This document shows, one piece after another, positions 29,118 to 34,931 of a DNA stretch of 34,931 bases (position 1 is its first letter; the number at the start of each line of letters is the position of its first letter). The notes below the pieces were generated by a model. It worked only from the letters and a program-made list of their open reading frames with translations, ran no database searches and was not told where the DNA came from. The translations under genes were made by a program, and so were the position numbers. The DNA comes from Flemingiibacterium sp045635785 (GTDB lineage Bacteria > Bacillota > Clostridia > Oscillospirales > CAG-272). The stretch is taken from positions 1-34,931 of the forward strand of contig JAZTWJ010000048.1 of assembly GCA_045635785.1 (NCBI GenBank). The letters are read 5' to 3'.

Positions 29118-29984
29118 CTAATTTCGAGTAAGACGGTATAAATTTTTTTCGAGTCGCAGACCTTCTCGGTGCGGCGTGTCATATTTTGCTGTATCTTCAA
29201 TCATTTCGGCGGTTACATGGCAGGCGAAGGCTACCGAATCGTGAAAGTTGCATCCGTTCAAAATGCGTCCAAGCAATGCAGATGCAAATACATCGCCCGT
29301 CCCCGGATATCCTTCGCCGATGTGGGGAACGATGTGCAGCTTTTCTTTCTCCGAAGCATGGGTGCTGTCATAGGACAGAGTGGCGATGCGTTTGTCGGAC
29401 AGCGTGACGCCCGTCAACGCCAGCTTTTTATCACCGTAAAGCGAAATGAGCTTGCTGCGCAGACGTTTTGCTTCCCAAAGCGCATCTTCGGGTTCCATAT
29501 GCGCGGTTTCGATATATGGCTCGTCGCAAAGCAGATATGCCTCGGTCAAATTGGGCGTGAGAATGTCTGCCTTATGGCAAAGCTCCCGCATGCGGCGACA
29601 CATTTCGGGCGTGTAGGTCTGATAGATTTTGCCGTCATCGCCCATGACGGGATCCACTAAAACGGGTGCGTGCGCGCCGAACATATCAATGGCATTTGCC
29701 ACCGTATCGATCTGGGCGGCACTGCCGAGAAATCCCGTAAAAATGGCATCGAATTGCAGATCCATGCGCTTGTAGTGGTCAAGGGCGGGCTGCATGGTGT
29801 CCGTCAGATCAAGAAAGGTGAGGTCGGTGAATCCGCCGGTGTGGGTGGACAACAGCGCCGTCGGCAGCGGAACCACCGCGTGTCCCATGACGGACAGCGC
29901 GGGAATGATCACCGTTAACGCGCAACGTCCAAAGCCCGAAAGATCATGAACGGCGAGAATGCGTTTGGTTGTGTCTTGAAGCAT
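29118..29984 (-). CDS. pdxK: Pyridoxal/pyridoxamine kinase
   Basis: 288 residues of the PfkB/ribokinase-like PdxK/PdxY family, phosphorylating vitamin B6 vitamers. Features: HDLSGFGRCALTVIIPALSV at the N-terminus, PLPTALLSTHTGGF, the DPVMGDDGKIYQTY segment, LTPNLTEAYLL, and the anion-hole/catalytic motif GYPGTGDVFASALLG with the Asp base. GGAG lies 7-8 nt before the ATG at 29984; the frame is open to 30059, but that stretch is a leader hairpin. With the S component that follows it forms a likely B6 uptake-and-trapping unit. Confidence 0.93.
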   Translation of the reverse strand: MLQDTTKRILAVHDLSGFGRCALTVIIPALSVMGHAVVPLPTALLSTHTGGFTDLTFLDLTDTMQPALDHYKRMDLQFDAIFTGFLGSAAQIDTVANAIDMFGAHAPVLVDPVMGDDGKIYQTYTPEMCRRMRELCHKADILTPNLTEAYLLCDEPYIETAHMEPEDALWEAKRLRSKLISLYGDKKLALTGVTLSDKRIATLSYDSTHASEKEKLHIVPHIGEGYPGTGDVFASALLGRILNGCNFHDSVAFACHVTAEMIEDTAKYDTPHREGLRLEKNLYRLTRN

Positions 29985-30007
29985 GGGGGTCTCCTGTATA
30001 AATAGGC

Positions 30008-30047
30008 GAGGAAGGCGGCGATTCGTTTTGAAAGCCGCCATTTCCTC
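30008..30047 (-). promoter_or_regulatory. Leader hairpin of pdxK
   Basis: GAGGAA-AT-GGCGGC pairs with GCCGCC-TTCCTC around a 14-nt loop. It lies between the promoter and the SD. It differs from the SD-hairpin family. Confidence 0.55.
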
Positions 30048-30065
30048 AAAAATGATCATATCGGA

Positions 30066-30094
30066 ATTATACCATATTTCTGCTCAAATGTCAA
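30066..30094 (-). promoter_or_regulatory. pdxK operon promoter
   Basis: On the minus strand, TTGACA (30094-30089), 17 nt, TATAAT (30071-30066): a perfect consensus. Confidence 0.9.
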
Positions 30095-30155
30095 ATCCTT
30101 TCACCAATCGGCAAACGATTTGTGCCTGAAATATGGGCAAAATCTTCACATGCAA

Positions 30156-30186
30156 AGCCGAAGCCGATGAAATTTCGGCTTCGGCT
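30156..30186 (-). terminator. Terminator-like hairpin after the HAD gene
   Basis: A perfect 12-bp inverted repeat, AGCCGAAGCCGA / TCGGCTTCGGCT, with a 7-nt loop, directly after the HAD stop. The T-run is short (TTT). Confidence 0.7.
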
Positions 30187-30190
30187 CATT

Positions 30191-30967
30191 TTAAGGATCG
30201 AGCTCGGCTATGATCTTTGCGATGGCGTTTTCGGTATAGTCGACGGTGATGCGGTCGGCGGCGGCTTTCACCGCGTCGATGGCATTTCCCACCGCGTAAC
30301 CGATGTCGGCATATTCGATCATGGAAAGATCATTTTCATAATCGCCGACGCAGACCACGGTATGGATGTCTCCAAGCAATGCACGCAGCTTTGCGATGGC
30401 ATTGCCTTTGCCGCCTGTCGAAAGGTAAATTTCAAGTCCCTGATCCCAGCTTTGGGTGAACACGAGGGAAGGGAACCGTGCTTTGAGGCGGTTGCGCAGA
30501 GCTTCGCTCATGCGAGGCTTTTCCACAACGATGATCTTCGTGGCGGGGTGAATGGCTTCCCTGCGGCAGAATTCTGCAAAAAACTCCTCCGCATGGCTTT
30601 CGCCGCGCCTCCATGGGATGCCGTCGGTGGTGCCGTTTACAGTCAGAAGCTCACTTTCGTGGCATTCCGACTCCCAAAAGCGCAAAACTTCAAGCACAAC
30701 ATCGTCGGGCATGAAAACGCTCCACAGCACCCTTTCGGACGCGAGATCGTAGATCACATTGCCGTTGACGGCGACCAGCGGTGCATTGATGGGAAGGCCT
30801 TTGACCGTTTCGGTGAAATAGCTCGGGAATCGTCCCGACGCCATGGTGAATCTGCCGCCGTTTTCGGTGAAATACCGAAGCGCGGCGAGATTTTCTTGCG
30901 AAACGTGCATCGTGCCGTCCATGTCGGAGCAAAGCAGAAAGCCGTCGAATTTTTTCTTACCAGCCAA
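30191..30967 (-). CDS. Cof-type HAD-IIB phosphatase
   Basis: 258 residues of the haloacid dehalogenase superfamily, subgroup IIB. Motif I is LLCSDMDGTM (nucleophile Asp), motif II is TMASGR, motif III has the Lys in GGKGNAIAKL, and motif IV is VGDYENDLSMIEYADIGYAVGNA. The C2B cap lies between motifs II and III. These enzymes dephosphorylate sugar phosphates or phosphorylated cofactors; substrate unknown. The start is a TTG at 30967 that overlaps the last codons of the isomerase by 11 nt. No clear SD is seen, so translational coupling is likely. Confidence 0.88.
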   Translation of the reverse strand: MAGKKKFDGFLLCSDMDGTMHVSQENLAALRYFTENGGRFTMASGRFPSYFTETVKGLPINAPLVAVNGNVIYDLASERVLWSVFMPDDVVLEVLRFWESECHESELLTVNGTTDGIPWRRGESHAEEFFAEFCRREAIHPATKIIVVEKPRMSEALRNRLKARFPSLVFTQSWDQGLEIYLSTGGKGNAIAKLRALLGDIHTVVCVGDYENDLSMIEYADIGYAVGNAIDAVKAAADRITVDYTENAIAKIIAELDP

Positions 30968-31772
30968 GCAGCTTGAGATAGTCGCGTGCGATCTTCATGC
31001 ACTCCAGGGGAGTCTTACCCATGGAAGGCTGATCCTGCTCCACAACAACCCAGCTTGCACCTGCCTTAACGGAAGCGTCAAGGATGTCCGGAATGTTCTG
31101 GTTGCCAAAGCCTACGGGACGGAATTCAAAGTTGCTGGGACGAGCGGGAGCCTTTTTGTCAAGACCGATCAGTTCATACATATCGTCAGACTTTTCGCCT
31201 GCGAAGTCCTTGAGGTGAACGACGGGTGCGCGGCCGGAATACTTGAGAACATACTCTGCGGGATTTTCGCCGCCCACATTTGCCCAGCAAGTGTCGATTT
31301 CGGTCTGGAGCAGATCTGCGGGGATCTTTTCGTAAATGAGGTCGAGGCCGTAGGTGCCGTCGATCTTTACAAATTCAAAGTCGTGGTTGTGATAGAGAAG
31401 AGTCATGCCCTTGTCCTTTGCAACCTTGCCGACCAGCTTCATGTCCTCGATGGTCTGATCGAACTTGGATGCGCCGGGGCGTCTTTCTTCCACTGCGTAG
31501 GGAACAACGACGAATTTTACGCCGATTTCCGCATAATCGGAAAGAACCGCTTCGGGATCCTTCAGCATGTCGTCAAGCGGAACATGCGCGGAGATCGGGC
31601 AAAGACCGATTTCGGCACACATTGCCTTGATGTCAGCGGGCTTGTTGCCGTAAAGGCCAGCGAACTCAACGCCGTCGAAGCCCATTTCCTTGAGCTTGAT
31701 CAGGGTGCCCTTCATGTCGTTTTGGATGTCGTTGCGGACAGAATAAAGCTGTACTGCTACCGGAAGTGCCAT
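30957..31772 (-). CDS. Sugar phosphate isomerase/epimerase (AP endonuclease 2-like TIM barrel)
   Basis: 271 residues. MALPVAVQLYSVRNDIQNDM is the typical N-terminus of IolE/YcjR-like proteins, and LKEMGFDGVEFAG follows. Metal-site segments are visible as LLYHNHDFEF, EIDTCWANVGGENP and VVHLKDF. Members interconvert keto sugars or inosose derivatives. Substrate not determinable. AGGAGG precedes the ATG at 31772. The HAD phosphatase starts inside its last codons, which suggests they work on related phosphorylated sugars. Confidence 0.87.
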   Translation of the reverse strand: MALPVAVQLYSVRNDIQNDMKGTLIKLKEMGFDGVEFAGLYGNKPADIKAMCAEIGLCPISAHVPLDDMLKDPEAVLSDYAEIGVKFVVVPYAVEERRPGASKFDQTIEDMKLVGKVAKDKGMTLLYHNHDFEFVKIDGTYGLDLIYEKIPADLLQTEIDTCWANVGGENPAEYVLKYSGRAPVVHLKDFAGEKSDDMYELIGLDKKAPARPSNFEFRPVGFGNQNIPDILDASVKAGASWVVVEQDQPSMGKTPLECMKIARDYLKLLGW

Positions 31773-31955
31773 TTTTTGTATCCTCCTAAAAATTTTGTTT
31801 TTTTTGTTTAGGGCTCTCGGAATTTCAACCATCCGAAAAGGCGACATGCGCTTTTTGGATGAAGCCTGAGACTCCCTTTTTATATGATTTCCGCCGCCGT
31901 GCTATTCGAGGGCGGAAAAAATATCATGCTGCAGAGCTGCTGCAAAAAGCAGTCT
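31773..31955 (-). promoter_or_regulatory. Structured intergenic region before the isomerase gene
   Basis: Contains two hairpins: CATCCGAAAAG...CTTTTTGGATG (31839-31861, 11 bp) and TTTCCGCC-N15-GGCGGAAA (about 31888-31918). TATAAA on the minus strand near 31884 could be a weak -10, without a clear -35. No strong lysA terminator was found; TGCTTTTTGCA just past the lysA stop followed by ATATTTTTT is the best candidate. Confidence 0.4.
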
Positions 31956-33212
31956 TTATTTGAAAAACTTGGTTACGCCGAGGGTTGCGAAATAATCGTC
32001 GGGCGTTTCTGCGCGACGGATGAGCGTAACCGATCCATCCTCGCCAAGAAGAAGCTCGGCGGAACGCAGCTTGCCGTTGTAGTTGTAGCCCATGGCAAAG
32101 CCATGCGCGCCGGATTCATGAATGGCGAGATAATCGCCGATCTCGATCCTTGGAAGCATGCGGTCGATGGCAAACTTGTCGTTGTTTTCGCAAAGGCCGC
32201 CCGTGATGTCGTACATGTGATCGCAAGGCTCATTTTCCTTGCCGAGTACCGTGATATGGTGATAGGAACCGTAGATCGCAGGGCGCATCAGATTTGCGGC
32301 GCAGGCATCACAGCCGATGTATTCCTTGTAAATGTGCTTTTCGTGGATCGCTTTGGTGATCAGCATGCCGTTTGGTGCCAGCATATAGCGGCCAAGCTCG
32401 GTGAAGAGTGAGATCTCGCCAAGGCCTGCGGGTGTGAGGATCTCCTCGTACACGCGACGCACACCTTCGCCGATAACGGCAATGTCAGCCGGCTCCGCGT
32501 CGGGAAGATAGGGAACGCCAACGCCGCCGGAAAGATTGATAAAGCCGATCTCCACGCCTGCTTCTGCTTTGATGTCCACAGCAAGCTGGAACAGCTCGCG
32601 GGCAAGGGTGGGATAATACTCGTTATTGGTGTTATTGGAGGAAAGGAACGCATGAATGCCAAAACGCTTTGCGCCCTTCGCCTTGAGAATCTTATAAGCC
32701 TCGATGATCTGCTCACGGGTCATACCGTACTTTGCTTCGCTGGGGCTGCCCATGATTTGGGTGCTGATACGGAAATCTCCGCCGGGATTGTAGCGACAGC
32801 AGATGGTTTCGGGGATATAGCCGATGGTTTTTTCGAGGAAAGCAATGTGAGTGAAGTCATCGAGATTGATGATGGCGTCCAGCTCCGCCGCCTTGGCAAA
32901 ATCCTCGGCAGGGGTTGCATTGGAGGAGAACATGATGTCGTCGCCCTTGAAGCCCACCTTTTCACTCATGATCAGCTCGGTGAGGGAGGAGCAGTCGGCG
33001 CCGCATCCTTCCTGCTTTAAGATGTCAAGAATGACAGGGTTGGGTGTTGCCTTAACGGCAAAGTATTCTTTGAAGCCCTTGTTCCATGCAAAAGCGGCAT
33101 TGAGTGCGCGTGCGCGCTCACGGATGCCCTTTTCGTCATAGATGTGGAAGGGGGTGGGATGCTGTTTTACGATTTCTTCAATCTGCTTTTTTGTGACAAA
33201 CGGTGTTTTCAA
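31956..33212 (-). CDS. lysA: Diaminopimelate decarboxylase
   Basis: 418 residues of the PLP-dependent fold type III decarboxylases; converts meso-diaminopimelate to lysine. The PLP lysine is in YFAVKATPNP (about residue 53). GCGADCSSLTEL, HAFLSSNNTN (with HAF-S), NLSGGVGVPY, the EPGRY-equivalent TELGRYMLAP, and the substrate-site Cys-Glu pair ITGGLCENNDK plus SGAHGFAMGYNYNG are visible. The EPGR motif is altered to ELGR. The start is a TTG at 33212 with GGAG 8 nt upstream. It is monocistronic with its own consensus promoter. Confidence 0.92.
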   Translation of the reverse strand: MKTPFVTKKQIEEIVKQHPTPFHIYDEKGIRERARALNAAFAWNKGFKEYFAVKATPNPVILDILKQEGCGADCSSLTELIMSEKVGFKGDDIMFSSNATPAEDFAKAAELDAIINLDDFTHIAFLEKTIGYIPETICCRYNPGGDFRISTQIMGSPSEAKYGMTREQIIEAYKILKAKGAKRFGIHAFLSSNNTNNEYYPTLARELFQLAVDIKAEAGVEIGFINLSGGVGVPYLPDAEPADIAVIGEGVRRVYEEILTPAGLGEISLFTELGRYMLAPNGMLITKAIHEKHIYKEYIGCDACAANLMRPAIYGSYHHITVLGKENEPCDHMYDITGGLCENNDKFAIDRMLPRIEIGDYLAIHESGAHGFAMGYNYNGKLRSAELLLGEDGSVTLIRRAETPDDYFATLGVTKFFK

Positions 33213-33249
33213 TTTGTTTACTCCTGTTTGGAAAATATTCTTTCATTTT

Positions 33250-33278
33250 ATTATAACATACGAAAGGCGGGATGTCAA
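33250..33278 (-). promoter_or_regulatory. lysA promoter
   Basis: On the minus strand, TTGACA (33278-33273), 17 nt, TATAAT (33255-33250). Confidence 0.9.
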
Positions 33279-33356
33279 ATCTTTTTGCAAAAATTATGCT
33301 GGTTTTTCGCTGATATTTTCGGGCTTTTTATGTTCGAATAAATTTGTAAAAAACTA

Positions 33357-33385
33357 TTGACAAAAACAGGATTGTATGATATAAT
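33357..33385 (+). promoter_or_regulatory. rpsF operon promoter
   Basis: TTGACA (33357-33362), 17 nt, TATAAT (33380-33385). Confidence 0.9.
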
Positions 33386-33398
33386 TTATACTTGGTAT

Positions 33399-33479
33399 GG
33401 GATATCTGCAAAGCAGGTATCCCCTCCTTACCGAAATCAAATTTTTTTAGGATTTCGGTCTAATGTCCATGAGGAGGTG
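33399..33479 (+). promoter_or_regulatory. rpsF leader with two hairpins and an anti-SD stretch
   Basis: Hairpin 1: GGGATATCTGC AAA GCAGGTATCCC (33399-33423). Hairpin 2: ACCGAAATC-N12-GATTTCGGT (33430-33459). CCCCTCC (33421-33427) is complementary to the SD GGAGG (33473-33477). The S6:S18 complex is known to bind CCG-containing leader hairpins in many bacteria; hairpin 2 has ACCG, so autoregulation is plausible but inferred. Confidence 0.55.
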
Positions 33480-33486
33480 TAATAAA

Positions 33487-33849
33487 ATGGATAAGTTTTC
33501 ATCCTACGAAACTCTGTTTATCGTTGATGTGCAGCAGGGTGACGACGGCATCAAGGCTATGGTTGACAAGTTCACCGGTCTGATCGCTGAAAACGGTACC
33601 ATCGAGTCGGTTGATGAGTGGGGCAAGCGTAAGCTCGCATATCCGATCAATGACCTGACCGAGGGCTACTATGTTCTTGTAAACTTCAAGAGCGCTCCCA
33701 CCCTTCCGCTCGAGCTCGAGCGTGTGTTCGGTATCACAGACGGCATTCTGCGTTCCATCGTTATCAAGCATGACGAAAAGCTGCTCGCAAAGAAGGCTGC
33801 TGCTGCCGCAAAAGCTGCAGAGGCTGCAAAAGCAACCGACGCTGAATAA
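33487..33849 (+). CDS. rpsF: 30S ribosomal protein S6
   Basis: 120 residues. YETLFIVDVQQGDDGIKAMV, VDEWGKRKLAYPINDLTEGY, YVLVNFKSAP and ERVFGITDGILRSIVIKHDE are the S6 hallmarks. The C-terminus is a low-complexity Ala/Lys tail (AKKAAAAAKAAEAAKATDAE). S6 pairs with S18 on the platform of the 30S subunit. GAGGAGGTG before the ATG at 33487 fixes the start. First gene of the conserved rpsF-ssb-rpsR operon. Confidence 0.97.
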   Translation: MDKFSSYETLFIVDVQQGDDGIKAMVDKFTGLIAENGTIESVDEWGKRKLAYPINDLTEGYYVLVNFKSAPTLPLELERVFGITDGILRSIVIKHDEKLLAKKAAAAAKAAEAAKATDAE

Positions 33850-33872
33850 TCGGGATAAGGAGGATTTTGGCA

Positions 33873-34385
33873 ATGGCAAACTTTAACCTGAACAAAGTCA
33901 TTCTCGGCGGTCGTATGACGGCAGAGCCGGAACTGAAACAAACGCCAAGCGGCGTTATGGTGTTAAGCTTTTCCATCGCGGTCAATCGTGCTTATCGTGC
34001 CAAGACGGATGACGGTCAGCCCGCACAGCAGCAGGCAGACTTTATCAACTGTGTGGCATGGCGTGAAAGAGCGGAGTTCATCTCCCGTTACTTCCACAAG
34101 GGCTCGTCGATCTGCATTGCCGGTCAAATTCAGACCCGTACCTGGAACGATCAGCAGGGCAACAAGCGCTACGCAACCGAGGTTGTTGTAGACGAAGCCT
34201 ATTTTGTCGATTCCAAGGGCGATAATCCCAGTGGTTATCAGCAGGGAGGCGCGGCTTATATGCCTTCCGCCTACAATGCTTCCGCACCCCAGTATGCAAC
34301 GCCTGCCGGACAGGCTCCGGCATCTCAGGGCGGCGTCGCACCGCAGTTCGAGGTCCTCGACGGCGACGACGAGCTTCCGTTCTGA
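33873..34385 (+). CDS. ssb: Single-stranded DNA-binding protein
   Basis: 170 residues. The OB fold covers about 1-110 (FNLNKVILGGRMTAEPELKQ, FINCVAWRERAEFISRYFHK, GQIQTRTWNDQQGNKRYATE). A Gly/Ala/Gln/Pro-rich disordered linker follows, then the acidic tip DGDDELPF that recruits repair and replication partners. AAGGAGG lies 8 nt before the ATG at 33873. It lies between rpsF and rpsR, as in most Firmicutes, so its supply is tied to ribosomal protein synthesis; no LexA box was seen. Confidence 0.97.
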   Translation: MANFNLNKVILGGRMTAEPELKQTPSGVMVLSFSIAVNRAYRAKTDDGQPAQQQADFINCVAWRERAEFISRYFHKGSSICIAGQIQTRTWNDQQGNKRYATEVVVDEAYFVDSKGDNPSGYQQGGAAYMPSAYNASAPQYATPAGQAPASQGGVAPQFEVLDGDDELPF

Positions 34386-34413
34386 CTTTTATTAAACGAA
34401 AGGAGTTTTCAAA

Positions 34414-34677
34414 ATGGATAGAGAGAGAACCGAAAGAGACGCTTCTAAGCCTTTCCGTGCAGGTATGCGCAGAAAGAAGAAGGTTTGCCAGTTCTGCGTA
34501 GATCATATTGATGAGATCGACTACAAGGATGTCGCTCGCCTTCGCAAGTATATCAGCGAGCGCGCAAAGATTCTTCCCAGAAGAATTTCCGGCACCTGTG
34601 CAAAGCATCAGCGTCAGCTGACCATCGCTATCAAGCGTTCCCGCCATGTAGCGCTTCTGCCCTACATCAGCGACTAA
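34414..34677 (+). CDS. rpsR: 30S ribosomal protein S18
   Basis: 87 residues. KKKVCQFCVDHIDEIDYKDV, YISERAKILPRRISGTCAKH and QRQLTIAIKRSRHVALLPYI match S18. CxxC in VCQFC plus C and H in GTCAKH form a possible zinc site (C+ type). AAAGGAG lies 9 nt before the ATG. Last gene of the operon; a terminator follows. Confidence 0.97.
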   Translation: MDRERTERDASKPFRAGMRRKKKVCQFCVDHIDEIDYKDVARLRKYISERAKILPRRISGTCAKHQRQLTIAIKRSRHVALLPYISD

Positions 34678-34688
34678 CTGAACAACGA

Positions 34689-34717
34689 GGCACCGCCGAT
34701 CAATGGGCGGTGCCTTT
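34689..34717. terminator. Terminator after rpsR
   Basis: GGCACCGCC GATCAATG GGCGGTGCC followed by TTT. It lies between two convergent genes and may serve both. Confidence 0.85.
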
Positions 34718-34719
34718 CC

Positions 34720-34931
34720 CTATTTCAGATACAATTCCGCAAACATATACATACAGAACAGCAGCAAGGATACGTTCCCGCCGCACAGAAGCAGCAGCCA
34801 TCCCGCCATCATCCACAGAAAGAACAGTGCCGCCGCCGACATTGCACCGGCGATGGATGCGGCATGCAGCGGCACGATCCGCACGAGCAGACACATCAGC
34901 GCATTTCCGCCGTCCAGGGTCCGGATGGGCA
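34720..34931 (-). CDS. C-terminal part of a probable M50 (site-2 type) membrane protease, partial
   Basis: An open reading frame on the minus strand enters from the right edge and stops at 34720; about 69 residues are visible and no start codon is in the window. It begins PIRTLDGGNALMCLLVRIVP, which matches the third active-site motif of M50 proteases (N-x-x-P-x-PLDGG, with the zinc-ligand Asp), although the proline before LDGG is replaced (RTLDGG). Hydrophobic helices follow (SAAALFFLWMMAGWLLLLC and LLLFCMYMFAELYL). SpoIVFB-like proteases of this type are common in spore-forming Firmicutes. The zinc-binding HExxH lies outside the window, so the call rests on one motif and hydrophobicity. Confidence 0.6.
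   Translation of the reverse strand, partial: PIRTLDGGNALMCLLVRIVPLHAASIAGAMSAAALFFLWMMAGWLLLLCGGNVSLLLFCMYMFAELYLK

Noticed and set aside
34700..34894. A 64-codon minus-strand frame near the right edge
   Set aside because: It is an out-of-frame shadow (Arg/Ala/Gly-rich, no family) of the hydrophobic LDGG-containing frame that stops at 34720.
1..34931. CRISPR arrays, IS elements, prophage or toxin-antitoxin modules
   Set aside because: No regularly spaced repeats, transposase or integrase motifs, or paired small toxin genes were seen on either strand.

Overview
The window looks like a core-genome segment of a GC-moderate Clostridia-type Firmicute (Oscillospirales-like habit). The basis is the gene set: NrdR, LexA, a T-box-controlled pheST, infC-rpmI-rplT, rpsF-ssb-rpsR, a class B sortase and a Spo0A-type DNA-binding domain. 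Many promoters are close to TTGACA-17-TATAAT, Shine-Dalgarno (SD) sequences are AAAGGA/GGAGG-like, and TTG starts are common. Species cannot be named from the sequence alone. No phage, IS element, CRISPR array or secretion island is present.

Layout. 1-171: end of a tRNA cluster (Gly, Val) with a terminator. 176-4260: class I glutamine amidotransferase, nrdR, a GNAT enzyme, pyrE with a long structured leader, a YbaK-type deacylase and a stand-alone Spo0A C-terminal-domain protein. 4487-8372: Phe T-box, pheS, pheT. 8481-14047: metallophosphoesterase, short-type S-adenosylhomocysteine hydrolase, class B sortase, RlmA-like rRNA methyltransferase, GT2 glycosyltransferase, C_GCAxxG_C_C protein. 14102-14850: two convergent small membrane proteins sharing a DACC...DLE motif. 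14911-20140 (minus): prfB without the usual frameshift, GT4 glycosyltransferase, ABC-F ATPase, lexA with a LexA box over its promoter. 20263-23056: a membrane protein and GNAT pair, then infC (ATT start)-rpmI-rplT with two candidate attenuators. 23142-26850: SpoU-family RNA methyltransferase, metG, tatD. 26872-27769: a membrane protein with a ~200-nt leader. 27772-33278 (minus): RadC-like protein lacking its JAMM motif, ECF S-component, pyridoxal kinase, HAD phosphatase, sugar isomerase, lysA. 33357-34717: rpsF-ssb-rpsR. 34720-34931: 3' end of a probable M50 membrane protease.

Most interesting signal. Seven genes of unrelated function (pyrE, the RlmA-like gene, the GT2 gene, the 79-aa membrane protein, lexA, the 240-aa membrane protein and radC) have the same leader layout: an (A)AAGG SD-like run, exactly 2 nt, a 7-8 bp hairpin of consensus GCYTTYGC-N3-4-GYRARRGC, then 11-13 nt, then ATG. 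The stem sequences differ with pairing largely preserved. Other genes here (pheS, pheT, the ECF gene) have the same SD without the hairpin. This looks like a dispersed, translation-linked hairpin family.
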